Origin: DASUFZ01 sp035541475
GTDB lineage: Bacteria > Myxococcota_A > UBA9160 > SMWR01
Direction: 5' to 3'
Assembly: GCA_035541475.1 (NCBI GenBank)
Contig: DATKND010000102.1
Location: 1-64,000, forward strand
Length of the DNA stretch: 64,000 nucleotides
The first letter of the stretch is position 1, and every line of letters starts with the position of its first letter. The position numbers and the translations under genes were made by a program. Below are positions 32,414 to 40,509 of this stretch, in pieces. The notes below the pieces were generated by a model. The model searched no databases, was not told where the DNA came from, and was given only the letters and a program-made list of their open reading frames with translations.

Positions 32414-33718
32414 ATGAAGTGGTTGGAGCTCCCGCGCGTCGACCCGATGCCGCCGGCCGCACCCGGCTGGCCGGTCGTCGGCGCGGGCCCGGCCCTGCTG
32501 CGCCAGGGCGCGGATTTCTTCGCCGCGCAGCGAGCTCGACTCGGAGATACGTTCCTCGTCGACGCCTTCCGCTACCGACTCTTCTGCGTGTTCTCGCCGG
32601 CGGGCGTCCGCGCGCTCTACGCGTTTCCCGAGCGCGAGGCGAGCTTCGGGCTCGCGACCTACGAGCTGGTGATGCGGCACAAGCTGCCGCTCGAGCTGGT
32701 CGCCGGTCGCCGCACGCGCCCGCACGATCTCTTCGGCAGCCAGGAGGTCGAGGGCTACCTCGCGCACCTCGAGGAGGCGGTCGCACGTCAGCTTGCCGAG
32801 CTCGGAGACACCGGGCGCTTCGAGATCTTCGCGTTCGCGCGGCGCCTCGGTCACCGGCTCGGGCTCGCGTGCTGGGCCGGTCCGGAGGCCGCGGCGCGCG
32901 AGAACCTCGACCGACTGATCCCGCTCTTCGACCGGCTCGACACCTCGTCCTCCTTCGTGCAGCCCACGCAGGCCTTCGCCGCGCACGCCACGCGAAAGTG
33001 GCGCGAGCGCCGCGCGATGCGCGGCATCGAGCGCATCCTCGGAGAGATCCTCGCGGCGCGCCGCAGCGCGCCGCCGCGCGGCGACTTCCTCGTGCAGATC
33101 GACGCGGCCTGGGGGAAGGAGCCCGAGCCCGCGCGCACGCAGGGCGTCGCGCGCGACGTGATGCTGATCCACATGGGGGCGCAGTCGAACCTCTACGCGG
33201 CGCTGGCCTGGACGCTCGTCGACCTCCTGCTCCGCCCTGCGCTGCTCGAAGAAGTGCGCGTGGGCGACGACGCGCTGCTCGAGCGCTGCGCCAGCGAGTC
33301 GATCCGCATGGCGCAGCGCTCGCTGACCTTGCGGCGCGTGATGCAGCCGCTCACGCTCGAGCTCGAGCACGGGAAGTTCCGGCTGGAGCCGGGTGTCCTG
33401 ATCGCGACCATGCTCGCCGCGACGAACCGCAGCGCGGCGCCCGGCCTCGACCGCTTCGATCCTGCGCACTACGAGGGCCGTCGCCTCGCAAAGGGCGTGG
33501 AGCTGCCGGCGCGCGAGCTCGTCAGCACGTTCGGGCACGGGCGCCACGCCTGCCCGGCGCAGCGCTTCTCGATCTCGGCGATCCGCATCGCCGTGCGCCG
33601 GCTCCTCGAGCGCTACGAGCTGAGCCCGCGCTTCACGAGCGCGGCGCCGCGCCGCCGTCAGATCGGCGCCGTCGCGCGCGCCGAACGGCCTTGCGAGGTC
33701 GAGTACTGCCTGCGCTGA
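32414..33718 (+). CDS. Cytochrome P450
   Basis: 434 residues, no membrane anchor. The heme-binding loop FGHGRHACPAQRFS has the thiolate ligand C380; the K-helix ExxR is E295-S-I-R298, and DRFDPAHYEGR is the PERF-like element. The I-helix segment around residues 254-259 reads M-G-A-Q-S-N in place of the usual A-G-x-D/E-T, so the normal proton-relay acid and threonine are missing, as in CYP7/CYP8-like families. This may indicate an isomerase- or peroxygenase-type reaction rather than oxygen activation; that is inference. No ferredoxin partner gene is adjacent. Confidence 0.85.
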   Translation: MKWLELPRVDPMPPAAPGWPVVGAGPALLRQGADFFAAQRARLGDTFLVDAFRYRLFCVFSPAGVRALYAFPEREASFGLATYELVMRHKLPLELVAGRRTRPHDLFGSQEVEGYLAHLEEAVARQLAELGDTGRFEIFAFARRLGHRLGLACWAGPEAAARENLDRLIPLFDRLDTSSSFVQPTQAFAAHATRKWRERRAMRGIERILGEILAARRSAPPRGDFLVQIDAAWGKEPEPARTQGVARDVMLIHMGAQSNLYAALAWTLVDLLLRPALLEEVRVGDDALLERCASESIRMAQRSLTLRRVMQPLTLELEHGKFRLEPGVLIATMLAATNRSAAPGLDRFDPAHYEGRRLAKGVELPARELVSTFGHGRHACPAQRFSISAIRIAVRRLLERYELSPRFTSAAPRRRQIGAVARAERPCEVEYCLR

Positions 33719-33731
33719 TGCGGTGCCCAGT

Positions 33732-33974
33732 ATGAAGAAGCGGTTTCTCGTGGCTTGTGACTATGGACAAGGGGCAACGTGGCTCCTGATCGATGCTGAG
33801 TCCCCCGACGTCATCGAGTCGAGGTTTCCGGAGCTGACGGTGGTTCTCGATCGGCCCGCATGGATGACCGAGGAACGAATGCGGAACCTCGAAGAGACGG
33901 CCTGCTACGACCTGGATGCACCGCTCTCTGGATTCCTCGAGGTGCTCGTGGCCGAGCGGGAGCCGGGCGAGTAG
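33732..33974 (+). CDS. Small conserved hypothetical protein
   Basis: 80 residues from ATG at 33732 (an in-frame GTG at 33723 would add three). It reads KKRFLVACDYGQGATWLLIDAES followed by IESRFPELTVV and ends rich in acidic residues. No domain that I can name, no signal peptide. Codons are visibly less GC-rich at third positions than in the neighbouring genes, which suggests recent arrival. It sits between the P450 gene and the convergent VWA gene. Confidence 0.6.
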   Translation: MKKRFLVACDYGQGATWLLIDAESPDVIESRFPELTVVLDRPAWMTEERMRNLEETACYDLDAPLSGFLEVLVAEREPGE

Positions 33975-33989
33975 CTCGTTGCTTCAGCG

Positions 33990-35111
33990 TCAGTACGCGA
34001 TCCCCGCGACCGTGGCCTGCTTGCGGATCGCCTCGAGCGACCTGCTGGTCGAAGCCGTCGCCCTTTCCGGCGGCGGCGAGGCGCGTCTCCTCGGCGCGGA
34101 TCCACGCGTCGCGCTCCTCGCTGAGCTTCGCGACCTGCTCCTGGATCTTCGCGCGCTCGGCGAGCTTTGCCTTCACCGCGGCGTCGCGCTGCTCGGGTGT
34201 GAGATCGCGCAGCGAAGCCGGGAGATCGTCCTTCTTCACGTGGTCGAGCTCGACGCGGCCCTCCTTCACCGCGTCGACGAGATCCTCGCGGCCGTCGTTC
34301 ACGCGTCCACTGGTCTTCGCGAGGTAGGCGAGCCGCGAGGCGGCCGAGGGCGCGGGCGCGGACAGCGCCTCGTGTCGCTTCGCCTCGAGCTCGGCCTGCT
34401 CGCCCGCGTTGCCCCAGGCGATCACGGTGTCGGCGAGCGCGCGGTTCAGGCTCGCGAGCTCCGCATCCTGCGGCGCGGTGATCGCGAGCATGCCGCCGTC
34501 CTGGCGGATCGCGACGTAGCGGCTCGCGCCGAGCTCCGCGATCTCCTGCCAGATGGGGCGCGTCTCGGCGTAGTCGCCGCACTGCACGGTGTTGACCACG
34601 ATGCCCTGCGCGCGCGCGTTGCGGACGGTCTCCGCATAGCGGACGTCCTGCGGGTAGTCCATGTGCGGCGGCGCGTCGCCCACCAGGAAGATTGCGCGGT
34701 ACACGTCCGCGTCGCGACTCCACGAGAGCTTCGTACGCGCCTCGTGCAGCGCCTGGTTCACGGACTCCGGACCGTCCCCTCCGCCGTCGGCTCGGTAGGA
34801 CTGAGCTCCGCGTAGATCGCATCGAGATCCCGGGTCAGGTCGCGCACCCGCGTCACGTAGTCGTCGCCGCGGTCGCGGTAGGCGACGAGGCCGATGCGGA
34901 CGTCCGGGGTCGGCTTCCCGCTCGCGAGCTGGTTCGCGATCTGCCAGATCTTGCGCTTCGCGCCGCCGATCAGGCCCGACATCGAGCCGGTGGTGTCGAG
35001 CACGAACGCCACCTCGATGCGCGGGCGCACCTTGGGGATTTGCTGCGGAATCGCAGACGCGGCGGACGGGAGCAGGAGCAGGGCCACGAGCAAGGTGCGG
35101 ATCGTCGTCAT
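33990..35111 (-). pseudogene. VWA-domain secreted protein, interrupted by two compensating frameshifts
   Basis: Begins at 35111 with a signal peptide (RTLLVALLLLPSAASA) and a von Willebrand A domain with MIDAS motif DTTGSMS. The first frame stops at 34758. Homology continues in another frame from about 34806 (SYRADGGGDGPESVNQALHE, then FLVGDAPPHMDY and VNTVQCGDY), and returns to the first frame near 34041, where the end reads SLEAIRKQATVAGIAY and stops at 33990. The reconstructed protein is about 373 residues. One base is missing near 34803-34806 and one extra near 34041. Either a decayed gene or two sequencing errors. Faces the small gene tail to tail. Confidence 0.75.
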
Positions 35112-35175
35112 GGGATCTCCTTCGAGGTACGACGGCGAGCCTATGGGTCGGCGGGGACGACTTCCGTCAAATCGG

Positions 35176-35202
35176 CGTCAACGTGGAGCGGCCGCGTTGA
35201 CG
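35176..35202. promoter_or_regulatory. Inverted repeat in a divergent intergenic region
   Basis: CGTCAACG (35176-35183) and CGTTGACG (35195-35202) are perfect 8-bp inverted arms with an 11-base spacer. They lie between the divergent VWA gene (start 35111) and the HIT gene (start 35245), where an operator could serve both. A further GTCAA lies at 35166-35170. No regulator gene is adjacent, so the binding protein is unknown. Confidence 0.4.
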
Positions 35203-35244
35203 TGGCGTTTACGTAGAATCCGCGGCTCGAACGAGGAGGTTCTC

Positions 35245-35682
35245 GTGGACGAACGCATCGCGCCGGAGCAGTGCATCTTCTGCAAGATCGTGAAGAAGGA
35301 GGCGCCCGCGCACGTCGTGCGCGAGGACGCGCGCACCCTCGTGTTCATGGATCTCTTCCCGGCCGCCAACGGACACGTGCTGGTGATCCCGAAGCTCCAC
35401 GCGATCAACCTGCTCGACTGCGAGGACGCGGATCTCGTCGCGATCGGACCGCTGTCGCGGCGCCTCGCGAAGGCGATGCGGCGCGTCTTCGCGCCGGACG
35501 GAATCGGCGTCTTCCAGCTGAACGGCGCCGCCGCGGGCCAGACCGTCTTCCACTACCACCTGCACCTGATCCCGCGCCGGGTCGGCGGGCCGATGCATCT
35601 CCATGGCCGCGCGCAGGGCGATCCGAAGCAGCTCGCCGACAACGCCGCGCGCCTCGCCGAGGCGTTGGAGGAGATCCGCTAG
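35245..35682 (+). CDS. HIT-family nucleotide hydrolase
   Basis: 145 residues from GTG at 35245 with CGAGGAGG just upstream. Histidine-triad protein, probably hydrolysing adenosine phosphoramidate or related AMP-lysine conjugates (HinT type). The triad is HYHLHLIPR with H103, H105 and H107. CIFCKIVKKEAPAHVV contains the zinc-type cysteines of the HinT branch, and FMDLFPAANGHVLVIPK is conserved. It converges on the next gene: both stops fall within the same CTAG at 35679-35682. Confidence 0.92.
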   Translation: MDERIAPEQCIFCKIVKKEAPAHVVREDARTLVFMDLFPAANGHVLVIPKLHAINLLDCEDADLVAIGPLSRRLAKAMRRVFAPDGIGVFQLNGAAAGQTVFHYHLHLIPRRVGGPMHLHGRAQGDPKQLADNAARLAEALEEIR

Positions 35683-36647
35683 CCCGCGAGCTTCGCCAGC
35701 CTCGCACTCGCCTCGCGGAACTCCGCGAGCGTCTCGCGGAAGATCTGCGCGACCGGCTTCACGCTCTCGATGCGCCCGACCACCTGCCCCGAGAGCGCGA
35801 TCGACGCCTCCATGTCGCCCTTGAAGTAGACGTCGAGCACGTGGCCGAGCACCGAGAGCTCGACCTTCTCCTCGCGCTCGAGCCGCTCCGAGAACTTCGT
35901 GCGGAGCGCGCGCAGCCCCGGACGGTGGAAGCGGTTCATGAAGACGGTGTCGGTCTCCTGCGCCTCGCAGATCGCGCGCTTGAAGTTCTCGTGCACGGGC
36001 GACTCGGCCGACGACACCATGCGCGTGCCCATCTGCACGCCCTCGGCGCCGAGCGCGAACGCCGCGGCCATGCTGTGGCCGTCCGCGATGCCGCCGGCGG
36101 CGATCACCGGCACATCGACTTTCGAGCACACGAGCGGCAGCAGCACCATCGTCGCCACGTCGCGCGGATTCTTGAAGCCGCCGCCTTCTCCGCCCTCGAC
36201 CACGAGCCCGTCGACGCCGGCCTCGATCGCCTTCAGCGCCGCCTTGAGCGAGGGCACCACGTGGTAGACGGTGAGGCCCGCGCTCTTCAGCGCCCGCGTG
36301 TACCTCGTCGGATCGCCGGCCGAGGTCGTGACGAAGCGCACGCCCTGCGCGACGACGAAGTCGACGATCGAGGGATCGCGAACGAAGAGCTGCGCGATGT
36401 TCACGCCGAAGGGCTTGTCGGTGAGATCGCGCATCTTGCGGATCTCCTCGCGCACGGCGTCGAGCTCGCCGGACGACGTCTCGATGATGCCCATGCCGCC
36501 CGCGTTCGAGACCGCGGACGCGAGCTGCGCGCGCGCGATCCAGCCCATCGGCGCCTGCACGATCGGGAGCGAGACGCCGAGCTGCTCGGAGACGCGGGTT
36601 CGAATCAGGGGCTCGCTGACGTCGATCTCTGCTGTGCTCGTTCGCAC
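35679..36647 (-). CDS. Nitronate monooxygenase (2-nitropropane dioxygenase family)
   Basis: 322 residues, FMN-dependent TIM barrel. Signatures: IVQAPMGWIARAQLASAVSNAGGMG near the N-terminus, HVVPSLKAALKAIEAGVDGLVVEGGEGGG, PVIAAGGIADGHSMAAAFALGAEGVQMGTR. The family oxidises alkyl nitronates, but many members act as enoyl-reductase-like or unknown oxidoreductases. Start ATG at 36647. It lies 28 bases after the molybdopterin oxidoreductase on the same strand, so the two may be co-transcribed. Confidence 0.88.
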   Translation of the reverse strand: MRTSTAEIDVSEPLIRTRVSEQLGVSLPIVQAPMGWIARAQLASAVSNAGGMGIIETSSGELDAVREEIRKMRDLTDKPFGVNIAQLFVRDPSIVDFVVAQGVRFVTTSAGDPTRYTRALKSAGLTVYHVVPSLKAALKAIEAGVDGLVVEGGEGGGFKNPRDVATMVLLPLVCSKVDVPVIAAGGIADGHSMAAAFALGAEGVQMGTRMVSSAESPVHENFKRAICEAQETDTVFMNRFHRPGLRALRTKFSERLEREEKVELSVLGHVLDVYFKGDMEASIALSGQVVGRIESVKPVAQIFRETLAEFREASARLAKLAG

Positions 36648-36665
36648 CGGGTCTTCTCCTCCGAT

Positions 36666-36694
36666 CTTCGCTCGGCTACGCCTCGCTGCGCGCG
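36666..36694 (-). repeat. Dispersed 29-base repeat at the end of the molybdopterin oxidoreductase gene
   Basis: Begins CTTCGCTCGGCTACGCC and ends TCGCTGCGCGCG on the plus strand. It matches 28422-28450 with one mismatch (A for G). Here it overlaps the 3' end of the molybdopterin gene and supplies its stop codon (TAG at 36676-36678 on the minus strand). In the reading frame of the plus strand the unit would encode F-A-R-L-R-L-A-A-R, but no gene uses it. Confidence 0.75.
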
Positions 36695-38937
36695 GATTCG
36701 CCGCTTGCCGCCTCGATCTCGACGGGGATCCCGTTCAGCGCCGACGTGCCCGAGAGCGGGTCGAGCGTGAACTCGTCGGCGAGCGCGTTGCTGTTGCTGC
36801 CGGGGCGCTTCGCCGCGACCTGCATGCGCGTGCCGGGCGCGTCGTGGCCCCAGCCGTGCGGCAGGCTCACGACACCGGGCAGGATCGAGTCGGTCACCTC
36901 GACGCGCGCCACGACCGAGCCCGCCTGCGAGCGCACCTGCGCGGCGCCGCCGTCCATGAGGTCGAGCCGCGCGGCGTCGTCCGGGTGGACCTGGAGCGTG
37001 CAGCGGAAGGGTCCTTTCGCGAGCGTCGGCAGGTTGTGCATCCAGGAGTTGTTCGAGCGCAGGTGGCGGCGCCCGACCAGCACCGACGCCGGACGCGGCG
37101 TGTCGATCGAAGCCTCGAGCCGCGGGAGATCCTCGAGGATCACCGGCGGTGCGAGCTCGATCTTCCCGCTCGGCGTGCGCAACACGTCGGGGAGCCGCGG
37201 CGCGAGCGGGCCGAGGTCGACACCGTGCGGAGCCGCCTCGAGCGCAGCCAGCGACAGGCCCTCGCGCGCGCCGAATCCGTCGCCGTAGGGACCCGTCCGG
37301 AGCGCGAGGTCGATCAGCCGCTCCGGGCCGCGGCGATGCGAGAGCGCGGCGAGGATCTCCTCCGAATCGCGTCCCTCGATCCGGCCGCCCTTCGCCGCGA
37401 CCGCCGCCTGCACGCGCAGCCGGATCGCGAGCTCGTCGAGCCCGCGCGTGTCGGCCTTCGAGCCCTGGCCGAGCAGGATGCCGAGCAGCCGCAGCAGGAT
37501 CTCCCACTCGGTCATCGCGCCCGGCGGCATCTCGAAGACCGGCGGCGAGTAGCGCGCCGCATTTCGCACCGCGAACGACGGGAACGCGACGTCGTAGTGA
37601 CTCTGCTCGAGCGCCGAGGGACCGGGCAGGATCACGTCGGCGTGTCGCGTCGTCTCGTTCAGATAGATGTCGACGCTGACCATGAAGTCGAGCGATCCGA
37701 GCGCCTTCTCGAGCCGCGCGCTGTTCGGCGCGCTGCGCGCCGGGTTGCCGGCGATCGTCACGAGCGCGCGGATCTGGCCGTCGCCCGGCGTCTCGATCTC
37801 CTCGGCGAGGCAGGCGATCGGGAACTCGCCGAACACTTCGAGCGCGCCGCGCACGCGGCTCCGATGGCGGTGCAGCCGAGCGCCGCTGCCGCGGCCGCCG
37901 CGACCGTCGGTGTTCGGCGAGAAGGCGGGCGCCTTCGGGAACATCGCGCCGCCCTCGCGATCGAGGTTTCCGGTCAGGGCGTTCAGCACGTCGACCAGCC
38001 ACGAGGCCAGGGTGCCGAAGGCGGTCGTCGTCGTTCCGATCCGACCGTAGACGGCGGCGCGCGGCGCGGCGGCGAGCTCGCGCGCGAGCTCGCGGATCAG
38101 CCCGGCCGTGACGCCGCAGGCCGGCGCGACGCGCTCCGGTGTGAAGGGCGCGACCGCCGCGTCGACGGCCGCGACGCCGTCGGTCCACGGCGCGAGGCGA
38201 TCCAGCCGCACGAGCTTCTCCGCGAAGAGCGTCTGCGCAACCGCGGCGAGCAGCAGCGCGTCGGTCGCGGGCCGGATCGCGACGTGGCGGTCGGCGATCT
38301 CGGCGGTCTCGCTGCGGCGCGGATCGACGACCACGAGCTTGCCGCCGCGCTCGCGCATGCGGCGCGCGCGGCCGCGGAAGTCCGGCACCGTGAAGAGGCT
38401 GCCGTTCGAGACCATCGGGTTCGCGCCGAGCATCAGCAGGTAGTCGCAGCGGTCGATGTCGGGGACCGGGACCGTGAGCGCCGTCCCGAACATCAGCGCG
38501 CACGCGACCTGCTTCGGGTACTGATCGACCGTGCTCGCGCTGTAGCGGTTGCGCGTCCGAAAGCCCGTCAGCAACACGCTCGAGTAGAGCGACGCGGCGG
38601 TATTGTGGACGCTCGGGTTGCCGAGGTAGAAGCCGAGCGCGTCGTTACCGTGCGCGTCGATCACGCGGCGAAGGCCGCGGTCCGCGATCTCGAAGGCCTC
38701 GTCCCAGTCGACCGCGACGTGCTGGCCGTCGCGCTTCACCAGCGGCGCGCGCAGTCGGTCGGGGTCGGCGTCGAGATCGCGCAGCGCGACCGCCTTCGGA
38801 CACACGAAGCCGGCGCTGAAGACGTCCTGCTCGTCGCCGCGGACCTTCACGACCTCGCGGCCCTTCACCTCGAGCTCGAGCCCGCAGGTGGCCTCGCAGA
38901 AGGGGCAGATGCGCTGGCGGGTCGCGGTCTGGCTCAT
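36676..38937 (-). CDS. Molybdopterin-dependent oxidoreductase
   Basis: 753 residues, bis-MGD enzyme of the DMSO reductase superfamily. The N-terminal [4Fe-4S] motif has C11, C14, C18 and C46 (RICPFCEATCGLELEV and FVCPKA). SASTVDQYPKQVA, LLMLGANPMVSNGS and GKLVVVDPRRSETAEIAD line the cofactor tunnel; the C-terminal molydopterin-dinucleotide domain begins around residue 630 (RRHLRSNNSWMHN) and contains GVVSLPHGWGH. No Tat signal, so cytoplasmic. ATG at 38937 is preceded by GGAGG at spacing 5; the open frame extends far upstream but without support. Substrate unknown. Confidence 0.88.
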   Translation of the reverse strand: MSQTATRQRICPFCEATCGLELEVKGREVVKVRGDEQDVFSAGFVCPKAVALRDLDADPDRLRAPLVKRDGQHVAVDWDEAFEIADRGLRRVIDAHGNDALGFYLGNPSVHNTAASLYSSVLLTGFRTRNRYSASTVDQYPKQVACALMFGTALTVPVPDIDRCDYLLMLGANPMVSNGSLFTVPDFRGRARRMRERGGKLVVVDPRRSETAEIADRHVAIRPATDALLLAAVAQTLFAEKLVRLDRLAPWTDGVAAVDAAVAPFTPERVAPACGVTAGLIRELARELAAAPRAAVYGRIGTTTTAFGTLASWLVDVLNALTGNLDREGGAMFPKAPAFSPNTDGRGGRGSGARLHRHRSRVRGALEVFGEFPIACLAEEIETPGDGQIRALVTIAGNPARSAPNSARLEKALGSLDFMVSVDIYLNETTRHADVILPGPSALEQSHYDVAFPSFAVRNAARYSPPVFEMPPGAMTEWEILLRLLGILLGQGSKADTRGLDELAIRLRVQAAVAAKGGRIEGRDSEEILAALSHRRGPERLIDLALRTGPYGDGFGAREGLSLAALEAAPHGVDLGPLAPRLPDVLRTPSGKIELAPPVILEDLPRLEASIDTPRPASVLVGRRHLRSNNSWMHNLPTLAKGPFRCTLQVHPDDAARLDLMDGGAAQVRSQAGSVVARVEVTDSILPGVVSLPHGWGHDAPGTRMQVAAKRPGSNSNALADEFTLDPLSGTSALNGIPVEIEAASGESARSEA

Positions 38938-39045
38938 GGGACCTCCGAGGCTCGCGATCATACGCGGCCCCCGACGGCGTTGCCCGCACGACGCCGATTC
39001 GTGCAAGCTGTCGTGCGGCCGGTCCCGGCGGACCGCGGAGGAGCG

Positions 39046-40467
39046 ATGCGCCCCGACGAATACGAGTCCCATGATGCGCTCGGCCTGGCTTCGCTCGTGC
39101 AGCGAGGCGAGATCAAGCCACGCGAGCTGATCGAGGTCGCGATCGCGCAGTGCGAGCGTCGCAATCCCGCCGTCAACGCGGTCGTGATCCCGATGTTCGA
39201 CGAGGCGCGCCGCGTTTCCGAGGCGGCGCCCGCCGGTCCGTTCCACGGCGTGCCGTTCCTGCTGAAGGACCTCTACGCGCTCTATCCGGGGGTCCGCACC
39301 ACCAACGGCTCGCGCTTGTTCTCCGACTTCGTGCCCGACCACGAGAACGAGATGGTCGCGCGCTACCGGCGCGCGGGGCTCGTCGTGTTCGGCAAGTCTG
39401 CGTCGCCGGAGTTCGGCATCACGACGAGCACCGAGTCGGTGCTCTTCGGGAAGACGCGCAACCCGTGGAACCTCGAGCACACCGCCGGCGGATCGTCGGG
39501 CGGCGCGGCGGCGGCCGTCGCCGCGGGCATCGTCCCGGCCGCGCACGCGAGCGACGGCGGCGGCTCCATCCGCATCCCCGCGTCGTGCTGCGGGCTCTTC
39601 GGACTGAAGCCCTCGCGCGGGCTGATGCCGTTCGGCCCTGACGCGGGCGAGGGCTGGAGCGGCATGAGCACCGCGCACGCCGTCACGCGCAGCGTGCGCG
39701 ACAGCGCGGCGCTCCTCGACGTCGTCGCGGGCGCCGATCTCGGCGCGCCCTACGCGGCGCCGACGCGCGAGCGGCCGTACCTCGAAGAGATGGGAGCGAA
39801 GCCCGGTCGGCTCCGCATCGCGCTGCAGACGCGCAGCTTCAATGGCAGCGACACCCATCCGGATTGTGTCGCCGCTGCGCGCGACGCGGCCGCGCTCTGC
39901 CGCTCGCTCGGCCACGAGGTCGATGAGGCCGAAATCGCGATCGACGCGGCGGCCTTCGGCCGCGCGTCGCAGGTGATCATCGCGGCGAATCTGCGCGCGT
40001 CGGTGCAGGATCGCCTGAAGGAACTCGGCCGCGAGCTTCGCGACGACGACCTCGAGACCGGCACGCGCGCGATGTTCGAGGCGGCCGCGGGCGCCGACGC
40101 CGCGGAGTACGCGCGCTCGCTGCGCGTGATCCACGCGCTGGGGCGTCAGGTGTCGCGCTTCCTCCTGCGTTACGAGCTGCTGCTCACGCCGACGATGGGC
40201 ACGCCGCCGCTGCCGCTCGGACGCCTCGCGCTGACGAATCCCGGTGTCGACTTCCTGCGCGATCTGCTCCAGACCGTCGGCTACACGCAGCTCTTCAACG
40301 CGTCGGGACATCCGGCGATGTCGGTACCGCTCTCCTGGAACGCCGCGAGCCTCCCGATCGGCGTCCAGTTCGTTGGTCGCTTCGGTGCCGAGGCGACGCT
40401 ATTCCGGGTCGGGGCGCAGCTCGAGCAGGCGCGGCCGTGGTTCGCGAAGACCGCAAGCTGCGCGTAG
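39046..40467 (+). CDS. Amidase (amidase-signature family)
   Basis: 473 residues. Hydrolyses carboxamides with a Ser-cisSer-Lys triad. All three are visible: K74 in LLKDLYALYPG, S150 in GGSSGG and the nucleophile S174 in ASDGGGSIRIPAS; the 24-residue spacing between the serines matches the family. The start ATG at 39046 follows GGAGGAGCG. It is divergent from the molybdopterin gene, 108 bases away. A role in amide or nitrile catabolism is possible but the substrate is unknown; GatA is less likely because gatB and gatC are not adjacent. Confidence 0.88.
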   Translation: MRPDEYESHDALGLASLVQRGEIKPRELIEVAIAQCERRNPAVNAVVIPMFDEARRVSEAAPAGPFHGVPFLLKDLYALYPGVRTTNGSRLFSDFVPDHENEMVARYRRAGLVVFGKSASPEFGITTSTESVLFGKTRNPWNLEHTAGGSSGGAAAAVAAGIVPAAHASDGGGSIRIPASCCGLFGLKPSRGLMPFGPDAGEGWSGMSTAHAVTRSVRDSAALLDVVAGADLGAPYAAPTRERPYLEEMGAKPGRLRIALQTRSFNGSDTHPDCVAAARDAAALCRSLGHEVDEAEIAIDAAAFGRASQVIIAANLRASVQDRLKELGRELRDDDLETGTRAMFEAAAGADAAEYARSLRVIHALGRQVSRFLLRYELLLTPTMGTPPLPLGRLALTNPGVDFLRDLLQTVGYTQLFNASGHPAMSVPLSWNAASLPIGVQFVGRFGAEATLFRVGAQLEQARPWFAKTASCA

Positions 40468-40486
40468 CGCGGCGAAGCCGAGCGAA
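40467..40486 (+). repeat. Degenerate inverted copy of the dispersed repeat
   Basis: GCGCGGCGAAGCCGAGCGAA is the reverse complement of TTCGCTCGGCTTCGCCGCGC, which shares the TTCGCTCGGCT core with the copies at 28385, 28421 and 36666. Again it starts exactly at a stop codon, that of the amidase. Confidence 0.5.
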
Positions 40487-40509
40487 ATTCAGAGAAACGA
40501 CACTGTTCG

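Noticed and set aside
33723..33731. GTG at 33723 as the start of the small gene after the P450.
   Set aside because: It only adds three residues, and the ATG at 33732 fits the homologous-looking N-terminus KKRFLV better.
38938..40311. In-frame extension of the molybdopterin oxidoreductase ORF far upstream, to 1211 codons.
   Set aside because: The extension is antisense to the amidase gene, and the family N-terminus with the cysteine motif starts at 38937 after a good GGAGG.
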